A DNA stretch of 48,969 nt, taken from NCBI GenBank assembly GCA_017521485.1, contig JAFXCL010000035.1:1-48969 (forward strand), in the 5' to 3' direction. Origin of the DNA: Oscillospiraceae bacterium. Its GTDB lineage: Bacteria > Bacillota > Clostridia > Oscillospirales > Oscillospiraceae. The notes under the pieces were generated by a model. The model was not told the DNA's origin and searched no databases. It was given only the letters and a program-made list of their open reading frames with translations. Each line of letters opens with the position of its first letter. Within the stretch, counting starts at the first letter, position 1. The position numbers and the translations under genes were made by a program. This document shows, one piece after another, positions 32,696 through 41,822 of this stretch.

Positions 32696-33610
32696 TTACT
32701 CCTCAATTTCTTTCAGATAGCGCGAAAGCGCATCCTGCCAGTTAGGCAGAGGTGCAAATCCTTTTTCAACCAGCTTAGATTTATCCAGTCGGCTGTTATA
32801 GGGACGTGCCGCTTTGGAAAGCCCGTATTCTGCAGTGGTGACCGGTGTGACGGTCATAGACTTACCTGCCTGACGGAAGATCTCGCAGGCAAAGTCATAC
32901 CAGGAAATATAGCCGCCCTCGTTGGTGGCGTGGTAATAGCCGTACTTTTCCGTCTCTACCATATCCACCAGCAGCCGGGAAAGATCCAGTGTATAGGTGG
33001 GTGTGCCGATCTGATCGTTTACCACTCGCAGGGCATCATACTTTTCAGAAAGCTTCAGCATTGTTTTAATGAAGTTGTTGCCATTGCGTCCGAAGACCCA
33101 GGCAATGCGGACAATGTAGAATTTTTCCAAAGTATTGGCAACTGCCAGTTCACCCTCCAGCTTGGTCTGTCCGTAGACATTTAAAGGAGCATAATCCTTG
33201 CAGTCCGGGTCCCATGGGGTTTGACCCTGGCCGTTAAATACATAGTCAGTGGAAATATACATCATTTTGCAGCCGGCTGCTTTGCAGGCATCGGCAATGT
33301 TCTGGGTGCCACCTGCGTTGATAGCACGGACTTTTTCTGTTTTGTCCTCGTCCTCAGCCAGATCCACTGCTGTCCAGGCGGCGCAATGAATCACTGCATC
33401 GGGTTTTGTTTCGCAGATGACCTGAGCAACAGCGCGGGCATCGGTAATATCCAAAGGAACATAAGGCATAGTACAGACAGCCGAACCGTCCTGCACACCG
33501 CTGTATTGGGGCGCAATATCACTGCCGATTCCGTCATATCCGCGCTTGCTAAGTTCATTCATCACATCGTGGCCAAGCTGACCGGCAACGCCGGTAACAA
33601 AAACTTTCAT
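32696..33610 (-). CDS. rmlD: dTDP-4-dehydrorhamnose reductase
   Basis: A 304-residue SDR-type protein with KVFVTGVAGQLGHDV at the start, STDYVFNG and the YGQTK catalytic motif. It makes dTDP-L-rhamnose, the last step. ATG 33610 follows AAGGGTGA; an ATG at 33628 overlapping the wzz stop (TAATG) is an alternative six codons upstream. Confidence 0.95.
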   Translation of the reverse strand: MKVFVTGVAGQLGHDVMNELSKRGYDGIGSDIAPQYSGVQDGSAVCTMPYVPLDITDARAVAQVICETKPDAVIHCAAWTAVDLAEDEDKTEKVRAINAGGTQNIADACKAAGCKMMYISTDYVFNGQGQTPWDPDCKDYAPLNVYGQTKLEGELAVANTLEKFYIVRIAWVFGRNGNNFIKTMLKLSEKYDALRVVNDQIGTPTYTLDLSRLLVDMVETEKYGYYHATNEGGYISWYDFACEIFRQAGKSMTVTPVTTAEYGLSKAARPYNSRLDKSKLVEKGFAPLPNWQDALSRYLKEIEE

Positions 33611-33627
33611 AAAATCACCCTTATCCA

Positions 33628-34968
33628 TTATCCGTTAAGAAGCACACAGCCGAGAAGTGTCTTATTGTTGTCGGCAATCATAGAAACTGTCTGCTGAATG
33701 TCTCCATAGCGGGAAACCTCACATTCTTCTACAAGCAGTACATAGTCGCAATCGGAAAGGGCATTCACGGCGGCTACATCGGTAAGCAAGCTTCCGCACA
33801 GGGAAATCTGCACACCGGGCATTGCCTGCTGCAGTGCTTCAGACAGTACGGCGCATTCAGCGGTACCGGTAACCAAAAGATGCTTGGCGTCCATACAGAG
33901 ATTTCGCACATTGGCAGCAATCAGATGTGCTTGCAGATCGGCTTTTGTAACAGAGCGGTTATCAAGCAGCCGGAGCTTGCGCATAGCAGCGCACATCTTA
34001 GGCAGCATATTGATGCCACCCAAAACCTTTACCTGTGTCCGGTTTGTCAGGGTGCGGGCAGAATAGACCTTGCTACTGCAAATGTGGCTGACCCAGATGC
34101 ATACAACCGTCACAAACATTCCCAGAATAAGACCCAAAATGCCGTAGATCACAGCAGACCGGATCAAAGACCGGACGCTAACAACATCGGGAGAATCGGA
34201 GGCAACTGCATTAAGCTCCGCTTTGGTATCCGTGATAGAGATATGCAGGTCTGTCATACGCTGTACTTTTGCTGCCTGAGTTTCTGCCAAAAAGGCATCG
34301 GAGGTAAACTTGACAGACTGCTGATAAATGCTCATCTTATGCTCGCAGATGGTTTGGGAGACTTCTGCCTGAGCCAGATCAAGCTGATCTAGCAGAATAT
34401 CGAGAATTGCCTGCGCCCCTTCCTGAGTAGTACAGGGCACAAATGCATCCAGAACACCGATCTTCGGGTCCACAGAAACGGTGATCAGTTCGCTGAGTGT
34501 TTCTGCCTTCACATTCAATGCGTCAGAAATTGCCTGTACCACAGCATTATCGGTCAGCATAGATGCATAGCTGTTTAAGATCGCACCTGTAGGAGACAGG
34601 CTCTGATCGTCTGCATCCTGCGTTGCGGGAACCTCTGGGGCAACAAATATGGACAAGGATGCTTTGTAAAAACCATAGGGATTTATCTGCATCAGAACAG
34701 ACTCCTGCTGGAATTTTGCCAGAGCATCATAGGATGCCTGCAGTGTTTCCAGCTTTTTCTCAAGAACAGCCTGCTCCGGAGATTCCGATACCTGACCGAT
34801 GAGGTCACCGGTATGGCTCTTTATGGTGCGGTATGCAGAAATGCCTTTCACACCGCCCAGCAAAAGGGCAAGAACAATACCGAACAGCAGGATTTTCTTC
34901 CAGCGGTACAGTGCAGAAAACAGCAGATCCTTCAAATAAATTACATGATCTTCGTGATTTGTTTGCAT
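33628..34968 (-). CDS. Wzz-type chain-length protein with a C-terminal decayed tyrosine-kinase-like domain
   Basis: A 446-residue protein, first gene of the polysaccharide operon. Residues 24-46 and about 275-298 are membrane helices flanking a large outside domain, as in Wzz/CapA/YveK co-polymerases. The C-terminal 130 residues inside the cell start KVLGGINMLPK, then HLLVTGTAECAVL where a BY-kinase would have a Walker A loop, and end DYVLLVEECEVSRYGD...LLGCVLLNG, like the tail of such kinases. Walker A Gly/Lys residues are missing, so it probably does not bind ATP. The kinase-like reading is inference. Confidence 0.75.
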   Translation of the reverse strand: MQTNHEDHVIYLKDLLFSALYRWKKILLFGIVLALLLGGVKGISAYRTIKSHTGDLIGQVSESPEQAVLEKKLETLQASYDALAKFQQESVLMQINPYGFYKASLSIFVAPEVPATQDADDQSLSPTGAILNSYASMLTDNAVVQAISDALNVKAETLSELITVSVDPKIGVLDAFVPCTTQEGAQAILDILLDQLDLAQAEVSQTICEHKMSIYQQSVKFTSDAFLAETQAAKVQRMTDLHISITDTKAELNAVASDSPDVVSVRSLIRSAVIYGILGLILGMFVTVVCIWVSHICSSKVYSARTLTNRTQVKVLGGINMLPKMCAAMRKLRLLDNRSVTKADLQAHLIAANVRNLCMDAKHLLVTGTAECAVLSEALQQAMPGVQISLCGSLLTDVAAVNALSDCDYVLLVEECEVSRYGDIQQTVSMIADNNKTLLGCVLLNG

Positions 34969-35019
34969 AAAATCCTCCTATCAAAAAAGGGCATACATAT
35001 ACTTATAACTATTATACGC

Positions 35020-35048
35020 ATTATAACCTATTTGAACCGAAATGTCAA
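35020..35048 (-). promoter_or_regulatory. Consensus promoter of the polysaccharide operon
   Basis: Minus strand TTGACA (35048-35043) and TATAAT (35025-35020) with exactly 17 bases between: a full consensus sigma-A promoter. A second TATAAT is at 35016-35011. The spacer ends CAAATAGG, also seen in the rmlA promoter. Confidence 0.9.
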
Positions 35049-35132
35049 CACAGCAGATGGCAGGATGACCTTAAAAACGACAAAACAAACCTGTTTTAGA
35101 CAGGTTACATTTGTGCATTATAGACAAAATGA

Positions 35133-35172
35133 AAAATCGGAGATGCTTTTTGACGAAAGCATCTCCGATTTT
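35133..35172. terminator. Terminator of the rmlA-rmlB operon
   Basis: AAAATCGGAGATGCTTT pairs perfectly with AAAGCATCTCCGATTTT. Reading leftward it is followed by TTCATTTTG. It separates rmlB from the polysaccharide operon promoter. Confidence 0.9.
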
Positions 35173-35188
35173 AGGATTTTTGTAATTT

Positions 35189-36214
35189 TCAGCGGTTGCC
35201 GTACATCTTTTCGTAGTAGCTCTGGTACTCACCGGAGAGGATCTCCTCCCACCAGGGCTTGTTGTCCAGATACCACTGGATGGTCTTCTGAATACCGTCA
35301 ACAAACTTGGTTTCCGGCAGCCAGCCAAGCTCACTGTGGATCTTGGTGGGGTCGATGGCGTAACGCATATCGTGTCCCTTCCGGTCAGTCACATAAGTGA
35401 TCAGGCTTTCCGGCTTGCCAAGTGCTTTGCAGATGATCTTGACAATGTCAATATTGCGCATTTCGTTGTGACCGCCGATGTTGTATACCTCACCCACGCG
35501 GCCCTTGTGAATAATCAGGTCAATGGCCTTGCAGTGGTCCTCCACATACAGCCAGTCCCGCACATTCAGACCCTCGCCGTAAACGGGCAGAGGCTTGTCT
35601 GCCAAAGCGTTTGCGATCATCAGCGGAATCAGCTTTTCCGGGAAGTGATAAGGACCGTAGTTGTTGGAACAACGGGAGATGGTTACCGGCAGACCGTAGG
35701 TGCGGTGATATGCCATAACCAGCAGGTCAGCGCCTGCCTTGGAGGAAGAATAGGGAGAGCTGGTGTGGATGGGCGTCTCTTCTGTAAAGAACAGGTCAGG
35801 ACGATCCAACGGCAGATCGCCGTATACTTCGTCGGTGGAAACCTGATGATAACGCTCGATGCCATACTTGCGGCAGGCATCCATCAGTACCTGTGTGCCC
35901 AGAATATTGGTCTGCAGGAAGATCTCGGGATTTTCGATAGAGCGGTCCACGTGGCTTTCTGCGGCGAAGTTGACCACCACGTCGGGCTTCTCTTCTTCAA
36001 ACAGATTGTACACACCGGCACGGTCGCAGATATCCAGCTTCACGAAACGGAAGTTGGGATGCTCCATAACGGATTTCAGGGTGGACAGGTTGCCGGCATA
36101 GGTCAGCTTGTCCAGACAGATGATCCGATACTCCGGATACTTGCCCAGCATATGGAATACAAAGTTGCTTCCGATAAAACCGGCGCCGCCGGTTACGATG
36201 ATTGTCTTTTTCAT
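35189..36214 (-). CDS. rmlB: dTDP-glucose 4,6-dehydratase
   Basis: A 341-residue extended SDR with [23 protein letters not shown] and the YSSSK catalytic motif. It converts dTDP-glucose to the 4-keto-6-deoxy sugar. Its ATG overlaps the rmlA stop by four bases (ATGA). Confidence 0.97.
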   Translation of the reverse strand: MKKTIIVTGGAGFIGSNFVFHMLGKYPEYRIICLDKLTYAGNLSTLKSVMEHPNFRFVKLDICDRAGVYNLFEEEKPDVVVNFAAESHVDRSIENPEIFLQTNILGTQVLMDACRKYGIERYHQVSTDEVYGDLPLDRPDLFFTEETPIHTSSPYSSSKAGADLLVMAYHRTYGLPVTISRCSNNYGPYHFPEKLIPLMIANALADKPLPVYGEGLNVRDWLYVEDHCKAIDLIIHKGRVGEVYNIGGHNEMRNIDIVKIICKALGKPESLITYVTDRKGHDMRYAIDPTKIHSELGWLPETKFVDGIQKTIQWYLDNKPWWEEILSGEYQSYYEKMYGNR

Positions 36215-37134
36215 TTTTCCAGCTCCTCCAGCCGCCGCTTGTCGTGAAGTACATCGATGTACTTTCCGTCCAGAACATCCTGCAGATAACGACCGTACTG
36301 ATTTTTATAAACCTTAATAACCGCTTCCACATCCTCACGGGTGATCCAGCCGTTAATATAGGCAATATCCTCCAGACAGCCGATCTTCCGGTTCTGGTGG
36401 GTTTCTACGGTTTTGACGAAGTTGGTAGCTTCTACCAGACTTTCGTGGGTGCCGGTGTCCAGCCAGGTAAAGCCCTGACCCAGAAGCTCCACATTCAGGT
36501 CGCCCTGCTCCAGATAGATCCGGTTTAAGTCGGTGATCTCCAGCTCACCCCGGGGGGAGGGCTTTAAGTTCTTTGCATATTCCACCACCCGGTTGTCATA
36601 GAAGTACAGACCGGTAACGCAGTAATTGCTCTTGGGCTGCGCAGGCTTTTCTTCAATGGAGATGGCACGGCCGCTATCATCGAATTCCACGATACCAAAG
36701 CGCTCCGGATCATCTACATAATAGCCAAAGACTGTTGCACCCTTGCCATTACGGGCGTTGCGCACAGCGGCGCGTAACCGTTTTTTCAGGCCGTGTCCGA
36801 AGAAAATATTATCACCAAGAATCATTGCAACAGAATCTTTTCCGATGAATTCCTCACCGATGATAAAAGCCTGTGCCAATCCGTCGGGACTGGGCTGAAC
36901 GGCATAGCTTAGCTTCAGACCGAATTGATGACCGTCACCCAGAAGTTCTTGGAAACGGGGGGTATCCTGCGGGGTAGATATAATGAGAATATCCCGGATG
37001 CCTGCGCTCATGAGAACGGACATGGGATAATAGATCATAGGCTTATCGTAGATGGGGAGGAGCTGCTTGGAGGTCACTTTCGTCAAGGGGTACAGCCGTG
37101 TACCGGAGCCTCCGGCAAGAATGATACCTTTCAT
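36211..37134 (-). CDS. rmlA: Glucose-1-phosphate thymidylyltransferase
   Basis: A 307-residue nucleotidyltransferase with [30 protein letters not shown] and [11 protein letters not shown]. It makes dTDP-glucose, the first step towards dTDP-rhamnose. GACAGGAGAC precedes ATG 37134; a short CCGCAGA/TCTGCGG hairpin lies just upstream in the leader. Confidence 0.97.
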   Translation of the reverse strand: MKGIILAGGSGTRLYPLTKVTSKQLLPIYDKPMIYYPMSVLMSAGIRDILIISTPQDTPRFQELLGDGHQFGLKLSYAVQPSPDGLAQAFIIGEEFIGKDSVAMILGDNIFFGHGLKKRLRAAVRNARNGKGATVFGYYVDDPERFGIVEFDDSGRAISIEEKPAQPKSNYCVTGLYFYDNRVVEYAKNLKPSPRGELEITDLNRIYLEQGDLNVELLGQGFTWLDTGTHESLVEATNFVKTVETHQNRKIGCLEDIAYINGWITREDVEAVIKVYKNQYGRYLQDVLDGKYIDVLHDKRRLEELEK

Positions 37135-37215
37135 AGTTCGTCTCCTGTCTGCCGCAGATCGTCTGCGGGTGTTTTATATAGTAATGTACAGGCGCACCTA
37201 CGCCTGCTTGCGGTC

Positions 37216-37244
37216 ATTATAGCCTATTTGCGTCGCATTTGCAA
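37216..37244 (-). promoter_or_regulatory. Promoter of rmlA-rmlB
   Basis: Minus strand TTGCAA (37244-37239) and TATAAT (37221-37216), 17 bases apart. The core CAAATAGGCTATAATG is nearly identical to CAAATAGGTTATAATG in the wzz promoter. Confidence 0.8.
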
Positions 37245-37325
37245 GGGGTAAGGCGAATTTTGGTAATATTTCTTATATCGGGAGGGGTCTGACTGCCGGC
37301 GGCTACGGTTTTTGCGTGGGTTTTA

Positions 37326-37354
37326 TTGCATAATGAGCAGATCTATGCTATACT
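37326..37354 (+). promoter_or_regulatory. Promoter of the membrane protein gene at 37392
   Basis: TTGCAT (37326-37331) and TATACT (37349-37354), 17 bases apart. Confidence 0.65.
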
Positions 37355-37391
37355 GAGCATAAACTAAAATAAATTAAGTGAGGTGCTTACA

Positions 37392-38087
37392 ATGTATCCT
37401 GAGATTTACGGTTATATAGGCAGTGGAAATGGCACGGCTGCACAAGGGCTTCTGCTGGCATATTATCTGTTCTCAATGCTATTTTCTTCCGGCGTTGCAG
37501 TTATGGCTTATGTGTTTAACAGCTTGGGTCTGCATACCATGGCAAAACGGCGGGGAATCCGGCGCCCCTGGCTGAGCTGGCTGCCTGTGGGAACTTCGTG
37601 GATCCTTGGCTGTATTTCCGACCAGTATCAGTATGTGGCAAAGGGAAAAATCCGTAACCGCCGCAAGCTTCTGATGATTCTTGAGATCGCAGTCTATGCC
37701 CTGATGATATTCTTTTTTGTTTATTTCGTTGGGTTTATGGTAAATGTTGTTGCTTCCCGAATGGCAGACTCCCTTGTGCCTGCCCAGTTGATCGTTCCTG
37801 TTTTGATCATGATCGGCAGCTGCGGCGCTATGTGCGCAGTGGCAATTGTGCTTACTGTATTTCAGTATATTGCTTATTATGACCTGTTTTATTCTGCCAA
37901 TCCCAAAAGAGCGGTTGCATTTTTAGTGCTGAGCATCTTTTTCTCTTTCCTGCTGCCGATCTTTGTATTTATCAACCGGAAGAAGGAGCTGGGAATGCCA
38001 CCGAGGAAGAGCAGCACTGCCGAACCTGTCTTTGAAGTAGTAGAAGGGGAAGTAGTAGAAGCACAGGAAGAAGATTTTGAAGAATAA
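37392..38087 (+). CDS. Membrane protein of unknown function
   Basis: A 231-residue protein with about four or five membrane segments: one near the start (GLLLAYYLFSMLFSSGVAVM), two in the middle (LEIAVYALMIFFFVYFVGF and LIVPVLIMIGSCGAMCAVAI) and one near residue 190 (AVAFLVLSIFFSFLLPI), then an acidic tail. I do not recognise a defined family. GAGGTG lies six bases before ATG 37392; a GTG nine bases upstream is less likely. It stands alone with its own promoter. Confidence 0.75.
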   Translation: MYPEIYGYIGSGNGTAAQGLLLAYYLFSMLFSSGVAVMAYVFNSLGLHTMAKRRGIRRPWLSWLPVGTSWILGCISDQYQYVAKGKIRNRRKLLMILEIAVYALMIFFFVYFVGFMVNVVASRMADSLVPAQLIVPVLIMIGSCGAMCAVAIVLTVFQYIAYYDLFYSANPKRAVAFLVLSIFFSFLLPIFVFINRKKELGMPPRKSSTAEPVFEVVEGEVVEAQEEDFEE

Positions 38088-38093
38088 AAATCA

Positions 38094-38120
38094 CCGGACT
38101 CATTTTGAAAATGAGTCCGG
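38094..38120. terminator. Bidirectional terminator between the membrane protein gene and ribU
   Basis: CCGGACTCAT and ATGAGTCCGG pair around TTTGAAA. T-rich flanks follow on both sides, fitting convergent genes. Confidence 0.8.
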
Positions 38121-38124
38121 AAAT

Positions 38125-38838
38125 TTATTTTCCAAACAGGGGTCTTGCCACCCGCTTATATAAAAGCAGGGTCAGGGCGGATATGGTAACACCTTTTATC
38201 AGGTTCAGCGGTGCAACCGCCAGTAATACAAAGGTGCTTACGGAGTGGATACCACCATTGATCGCACCGCCCATTGCAACAATACTCTCCAGGGGAATAC
38301 CGTATAGCTGGGAGAATTTCGGCAGAAGATACACGGCGTTGAAAGCACTTCCAAATACGGTCAGGATCACAGTTCCCAGGGCAAGTCCCCAGATGGCACT
38401 TGACTTTGTCTTTTTGGTGTGATAAACGATCACTGCGGGAAGCACAAGGCTGCAGCCGATTACAAAGTTGGCAAAATCGCCCACAAAGGCAGTGCTTGTG
38501 CCTTTCATCAGGAGCTTGAGCAGGATCTTCAGCCCTTCACATACAACTACAGCAGAGGGTCCGAGATAGAAACCGCAAAGCATCACGGGAAGCTCGGAAA
38601 AATCCAGCTTGTAAAAATCCGGCGCAAGAAAAGGCAATGGGAAATCCAGAATATGCAAAACAGCAGCAAGGGCTGCGCAGATTCCCAGAATCGAGATCCG
38701 TCTGGCAGAAGAAATTTTCCGAGTCGTGGGCAAAAAGCGCTCTGCAAGCTTTGCCACCACTGCCAGTGCGGCGGCGATGGCAGTGCACACAAGCACGAAG
38801 TAGAGGTTTTCCTGAACCTGCAGCAAGAATTCTTTCAC
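38125..38838 (-). CDS. ribU: Riboflavin ECF transporter substrate-binding component
   Basis: A 237-residue protein with five or six membrane helices and DFPLPFLAPDFYKLDFSELP, the RibU-type riboflavin-binding loop. It captures riboflavin and uses a shared energy-coupling module encoded elsewhere. The FMN riboswitch and terminator directly upstream support the substrate. AGGTGG precedes ATG 38838. Confidence 0.93.
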   Translation of the reverse strand: MKEFLLQVQENLYFVLVCTAIAAALAVVAKLAERFLPTTRKISSARRISILGICAALAAVLHILDFPLPFLAPDFYKLDFSELPVMLCGFYLGPSAVVVCEGLKILLKLLMKGTSTAFVGDFANFVIGCSLVLPAVIVYHTKKTKSSAIWGLALGTVILTVFGSAFNAVYLLPKFSQLYGIPLESIVAMGGAINGGIHSVSTFVLLAVAPLNLIKGVTISALTLLLYKRVARPLFGK

Positions 38839-38861
38839 AATACCACCTCAAAAGTAAAAAT

Positions 38862-38890
38862 ACGCCCTGAGTATTATCTACTCAGGGCGT
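38862..38890 (-). terminator. Riboswitch-controlled terminator
   Basis: ACGCCCTGAGT and ACTCAGGGCGT pair around a seven-base loop, followed on the minus strand by ATTTTTACTTTT. It lies between the FMN aptamer and ribU, so it is the expression platform: FMN present means early stop. Confidence 0.88.
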
Positions 38891-38913
38891 GAAAATATTG
38901 CATAAAACAGCTG

Positions 38914-39019
38914 TCTTCTTCCATCCAGACTGTACTGTCGGTATCGGAATTGCACCGATTCAGCGCCTTAGCGCTCGCGGACTTTACCGCCGGTCGGGAA
39001 TTGCACCCTGCCCTGAAGA
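38914..39019 (-). promoter_or_regulatory. FMN riboswitch (RFN element)
   Basis: The minus strand shows the RFN signature: CTTCAGGGCAGGGTGCAATT, CCCGACCGGCGGTAAAG, GAATCGGTGCAATTCCGA and CAGTCTGGATGGAAGAAG in the right order and spacing. It senses FMN and controls ribU. Confidence 0.96.
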
Positions 39020-39028
39020 TCTAATAAA

Positions 39029-39058
39029 AGCATAGCACGCGCACAGGGCGGTTGTCAA
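39029..39058 (-). promoter_or_regulatory. Promoter of the riboswitch-ribU transcript
   Basis: Minus strand TTGACA (39058-39053) and TATGCT (39034-39029), 18 bases apart, just before the aptamer. Confidence 0.75.
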
Positions 39059-39089
39059 GCAAAAACAATTGTGATAAAATAAATAACAG

Positions 39090-39614
39090 TTAACTGTCAG
39101 CTTGTGTCTCGGTGGGCGCAGTTGTTTCCGGAACAGTGCTTGGGGCAGGGGGCATATCCCCTTTCTTTAATGCCCGGATCTGCCCGCCGGGGGCGGTGTC
39201 GGTAATATCTCCGCCGATGATCTGGTTTTTGTAGACCAGAACTGTGGCGTATACCGGCTCGGTTGCACCGGGGAAATTATTGACCTGATACACATAACGC
39301 ATAACAGTTTTCCCCGCGTACTGGCTCAAATCGTATCCCTGACTTTTCTGAAGCTCGTTGTAACGGTCAAAGACCTCGGCTGCTTCTTTGGGGATGCGCA
39401 CCTGACCGGACTGGTTGGGCGAGGTGTTTACCTCCCAGCCCAGATCCTTCAAAAACGCCACCCGTGCGTCGTTGCTGGATATGGCGGTGGCGGCAGTGGA
39501 TGCGGAATCGTTTCCTCCACCCAGCAGCAGAACCAGCGCCACGATCACTGCGGCAGCGGCGATCAGACCGATGATGATCTTCTTGAAATCGACCTTTGCG
39601 GTCATTACCATCAT
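39090..39614 (-). CDS. DUF4830-type secreted or membrane-anchored protein
   Basis: A 174-residue protein: a membrane anchor (KKIIIGLIAAAAVIVALVLLL), a linker, then a domain with AFLKDLGWEVNTSPNQSG and YNELQKSQGYDLSQYAGKTV and VLVYKNQIIGGDI, as in the DUF4830 family of Firmicutes. Function is unknown. The C-terminus is Thr/Pro-rich. AGGAGG lies eight bases before ATG 39614. It is divergent from the pseudouridine synthase gene. Confidence 0.8.
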   Translation of the reverse strand: MMVMTAKVDFKKIIIGLIAAAAVIVALVLLLGGGNDSASTAATAISSNDARVAFLKDLGWEVNTSPNQSGQVRIPKEAAEVFDRYNELQKSQGYDLSQYAGKTVMRYVYQVNNFPGATEPVYATVLVYKNQIIGGDITDTAPGGQIRALKKGDMPPAPSTVPETTAPTETQADS

Positions 39615-39685
39615 AAATAACCCTCCTTAGGCTTGTATTATGCTATAGCCTATTCATCAGTTGAGGAGGGTAGAACGGAGAACTT

Positions 39686-40396
39686 ATGGAACGGCTGGAC
39701 AAATTTTTGTGCGACTGCGGCATCGGCACCCGCAGCCAGGTAAAAGCCATCTTAAAAGCAGGACGGGTGACTGTGGACGGCATCCCGGAGCGGGATAACG
39801 GACGGAAGATCGATCCCAACACCCAGGAAATCGCGCTTGACGGAGAAATCCTGCAAGCCTTTGGCACAGTGGTGGTTATGCTCAATAAGCCGGCAGGCTT
39901 TGTGACAGCCACAGCCGATGAAAAAGAAAAGACGGTTATGGAGCTTCTACCGGAAGAATACCGCCATCTGGACTTAAAGCCGGTAGGCCGGCTGGATAAG
40001 CAGACCGAGGGACTTTTGCTTTTTACCAACGACGGCGACCTGCTGCACCGGCTCATCAGCCCCAAAAAGGAAGTGCCGAAAATTTATTATGCCCGCCATG
40101 AGGGAACGGCGACCCAGGAAGATGTGCAGGCCTTTTCTGCCGGTCTGACCTTGGCAGACGGAACGGCATGCCTGCCGGCAGTGCTGGAGCCCATCGGACC
40201 GGGGGAGAGTATGGTGACTGTTTGCGAGGGAAAGTACCATCAGGTCCGCAGGATGCTGGCATCCCGACATTTGCCGGTTACTTATCTGGAACGGCGTCAG
40301 GAAGGGAAATTGACCTTGGGTGATCTGCCCAGAGGACAGGTCCGCAGACTGACAGAGGCAGAAGTGGATGCCTTGGACCATTGGCAAGTTGTATAA
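39686..40396 (+). CDS. rsuA: RsuA-family rRNA pseudouridine synthase
   Basis: A 236-residue protein with an N-terminal S4 RNA-binding domain (LDKFLCDCGIGTRSQVKAIL) and the catalytic GRLDKQTEGLLL motif with its Asp. KYHQVRRML is the third conserved motif. It likely modifies 16S rRNA near position 516; a close relative acting on 23S rRNA cannot be excluded. Confidence 0.92.
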   Translation: MERLDKFLCDCGIGTRSQVKAILKAGRVTVDGIPERDNGRKIDPNTQEIALDGEILQAFGTVVVMLNKPAGFVTATADEKEKTVMELLPEEYRHLDLKPVGRLDKQTEGLLLFTNDGDLLHRLISPKKEVPKIYYARHEGTATQEDVQAFSAGLTLADGTACLPAVLEPIGPGESMVTVCEGKYHQVRRMLASRHLPVTYLERRQEGKLTLGDLPRGQVRRLTEAEVDALDHWQVV

Positions 40397-40490
40397 ATCA
40401 GACCTTGGGAATTTCCGGGCGAAAGCCGGAGATTTGGGTAATTATCTCCAAAAAACTAGTGCCATTTTGCAATAAAATGTCAAAAAGGAC

Positions 40491-40519
40491 TTGCATATTG
40501 CGCAAAAGAAGTGTATAAT
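40491..40519 (+). promoter_or_regulatory. Promoter of the PucR/CdaR-type regulator gene
   Basis: TTGCAT (40491-40496) and TATAAT (40514-40519), 17 bases apart. Confidence 0.8.
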
Positions 40520-40576
40520 ACTGGTATTATTTTGTGAAATGCGTATTTGTGCAAATTCCTAAAGGAGGACTCCCAG

Positions 40577-41665
40577 ATGACAAACGGTGTTTTTCAGAGT
40601 GTGATCTCACAGTTAAAAGATGTTACCGACCGGGTATTCGGTGTGGTGGACGCAGAAGGCTTCGTGATCGCCTGTACAGATGCTTCCCTGATGGGTGAGC
40701 GCTGGCCAGAAGCGGTACTGAAGGTATCCGGCAGTACAGAGCAGACGGTTACATTTGCACAGCGGTCTTTCCGCGCAATGGTCAGCAGTGCCGGCTTCTT
40801 TGAGTGTGCAGTGTTCTGCTCCGGCGAGGATGAGCTGGCAAAAACATATTGTTCTATGGCATATATTGCCCTGCGCAACGCCAAGTCCTTCTATGAGGAA
40901 AAGCATGACCGTGGTACATTTGTAAAGAATATTATTATGGATAACATCCTGCCCGGTGATATCTATATCCGTGCAAAGGAGCTGCACTTTGCCACCGATG
41001 CGCCCAGAGCGGTATTTCTGGTCCGCCAAACCGGTCACAGCGATGTGGCAACAGTGGATGTACTGTCCGGTATGTTCCCGGATAAAATGCAGGATTTTGT
41101 AATCAGCATCAACGAGACGGATATTGCAGTTGTTAAGCAGATCCCTGCGGGTGCAACGGTATTCGACTTGGAAAAGATTGCTTCTGCAATGGAAGAAACC
41201 CTGCGCAATGAGCTGTATGTGAAAATCGTCATCGGCATCGGCACAGTGGCGGACCACCTGCGGGAGCTGGCAGACGCCTATAAAGAAGCCCAGACCGCGA
41301 TCGATGTGGGCAAGGTCTTTGATACAGAAAAGACCATTATCAACTATGAAAACCTGGGCATTGGCCGTCTGATCTATCAGCTGCCCACCACCCTGTGTGA
41401 AATTTACCTGACAGAAGTGTTTAAGAAAAATTCTATCGACTCTCTGGATCAGGAAACACTCTTTACCATCAACAAGTTCTTTGAGAATAACCTCAATGTG
41501 TCCGAAACCTCCCGGAAGCTGTTTGTTCACCGGAATACCCTGGTGTACCGTCTGGAAAAGATCAAAAAGCTCACCGGTCTGGATCTGCGGCAGTTTGACC
41601 ACGCGATCGTGTTCAAGGTCGCACTGATGGTTCGTAAGTACCTGTCCTCTAGAGAATTGCACTAA
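40577..41665 (+). CDS. PucR/CdaR-type transcriptional regulator
   Basis: A 362-residue protein. The N-terminal half looks like a sensor domain (VFGVVDAEGFVIACTDASL), a middle segment KIVIGIGTVADHLRELADAY matches the CdaR GGDEF-like domain, and the C-terminal HTH_30 helix-turn-helix has LNVSETSRKLFVHRNTLVYR. Such regulators respond to purines, sugar acids or other metabolites. ATG 40577 follows AAAGGAGGAC. Its target is unknown; ftsE is downstream but has its own promoter. Confidence 0.88.
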   Translation: MTNGVFQSVISQLKDVTDRVFGVVDAEGFVIACTDASLMGERWPEAVLKVSGSTEQTVTFAQRSFRAMVSSAGFFECAVFCSGEDELAKTYCSMAYIALRNAKSFYEEKHDRGTFVKNIIMDNILPGDIYIRAKELHFATDAPRAVFLVRQTGHSDVATVDVLSGMFPDKMQDFVISINETDIAVVKQIPAGATVFDLEKIASAMEETLRNELYVKIVIGIGTVADHLRELADAYKEAQTAIDVGKVFDTEKTIINYENLGIGRLIYQLPTTLCEIYLTEVFKKNSIDSLDQETLFTINKFFENNLNVSETSRKLFVHRNTLVYRLEKIKKLTGLDLRQFDHAIVFKVALMVRKYLSSRELH

Positions 41666-41673
41666 AAGCGGTT

Positions 41674-41710
41674 ATTGGCGCACCTGCACAAAGCAGGTGC
41701 GCCAATTTGG
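41674..41710 (+). terminator. Terminator after the PucR-type gene
   Basis: ATTGGCGCACCTGC pairs perfectly with GCAGGTGCGCCAAT (14 bp) around ACAAA, followed by TTTGG. Confidence 0.8.
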
Positions 41711-41759
41711 TTAAATTGCCATAATTGACAATTTCCATTATTTTTCGAACGCTGGCGGA

Positions 41760-41788
41760 TTGACATAACATCTGGAATATGTTACAAT
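41760..41788 (+). promoter_or_regulatory. Promoter of ftsE-ftsX and downstream genes
   Basis: TTGACA (41760-41765) and TACAAT (41783-41788), 17 bases apart, 35 bases before ftsE. Confidence 0.85.
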
Positions 41789-41822
41789 TTGGTTACACTA
41801 TTTATTGGAGTAAGAAGATGCT

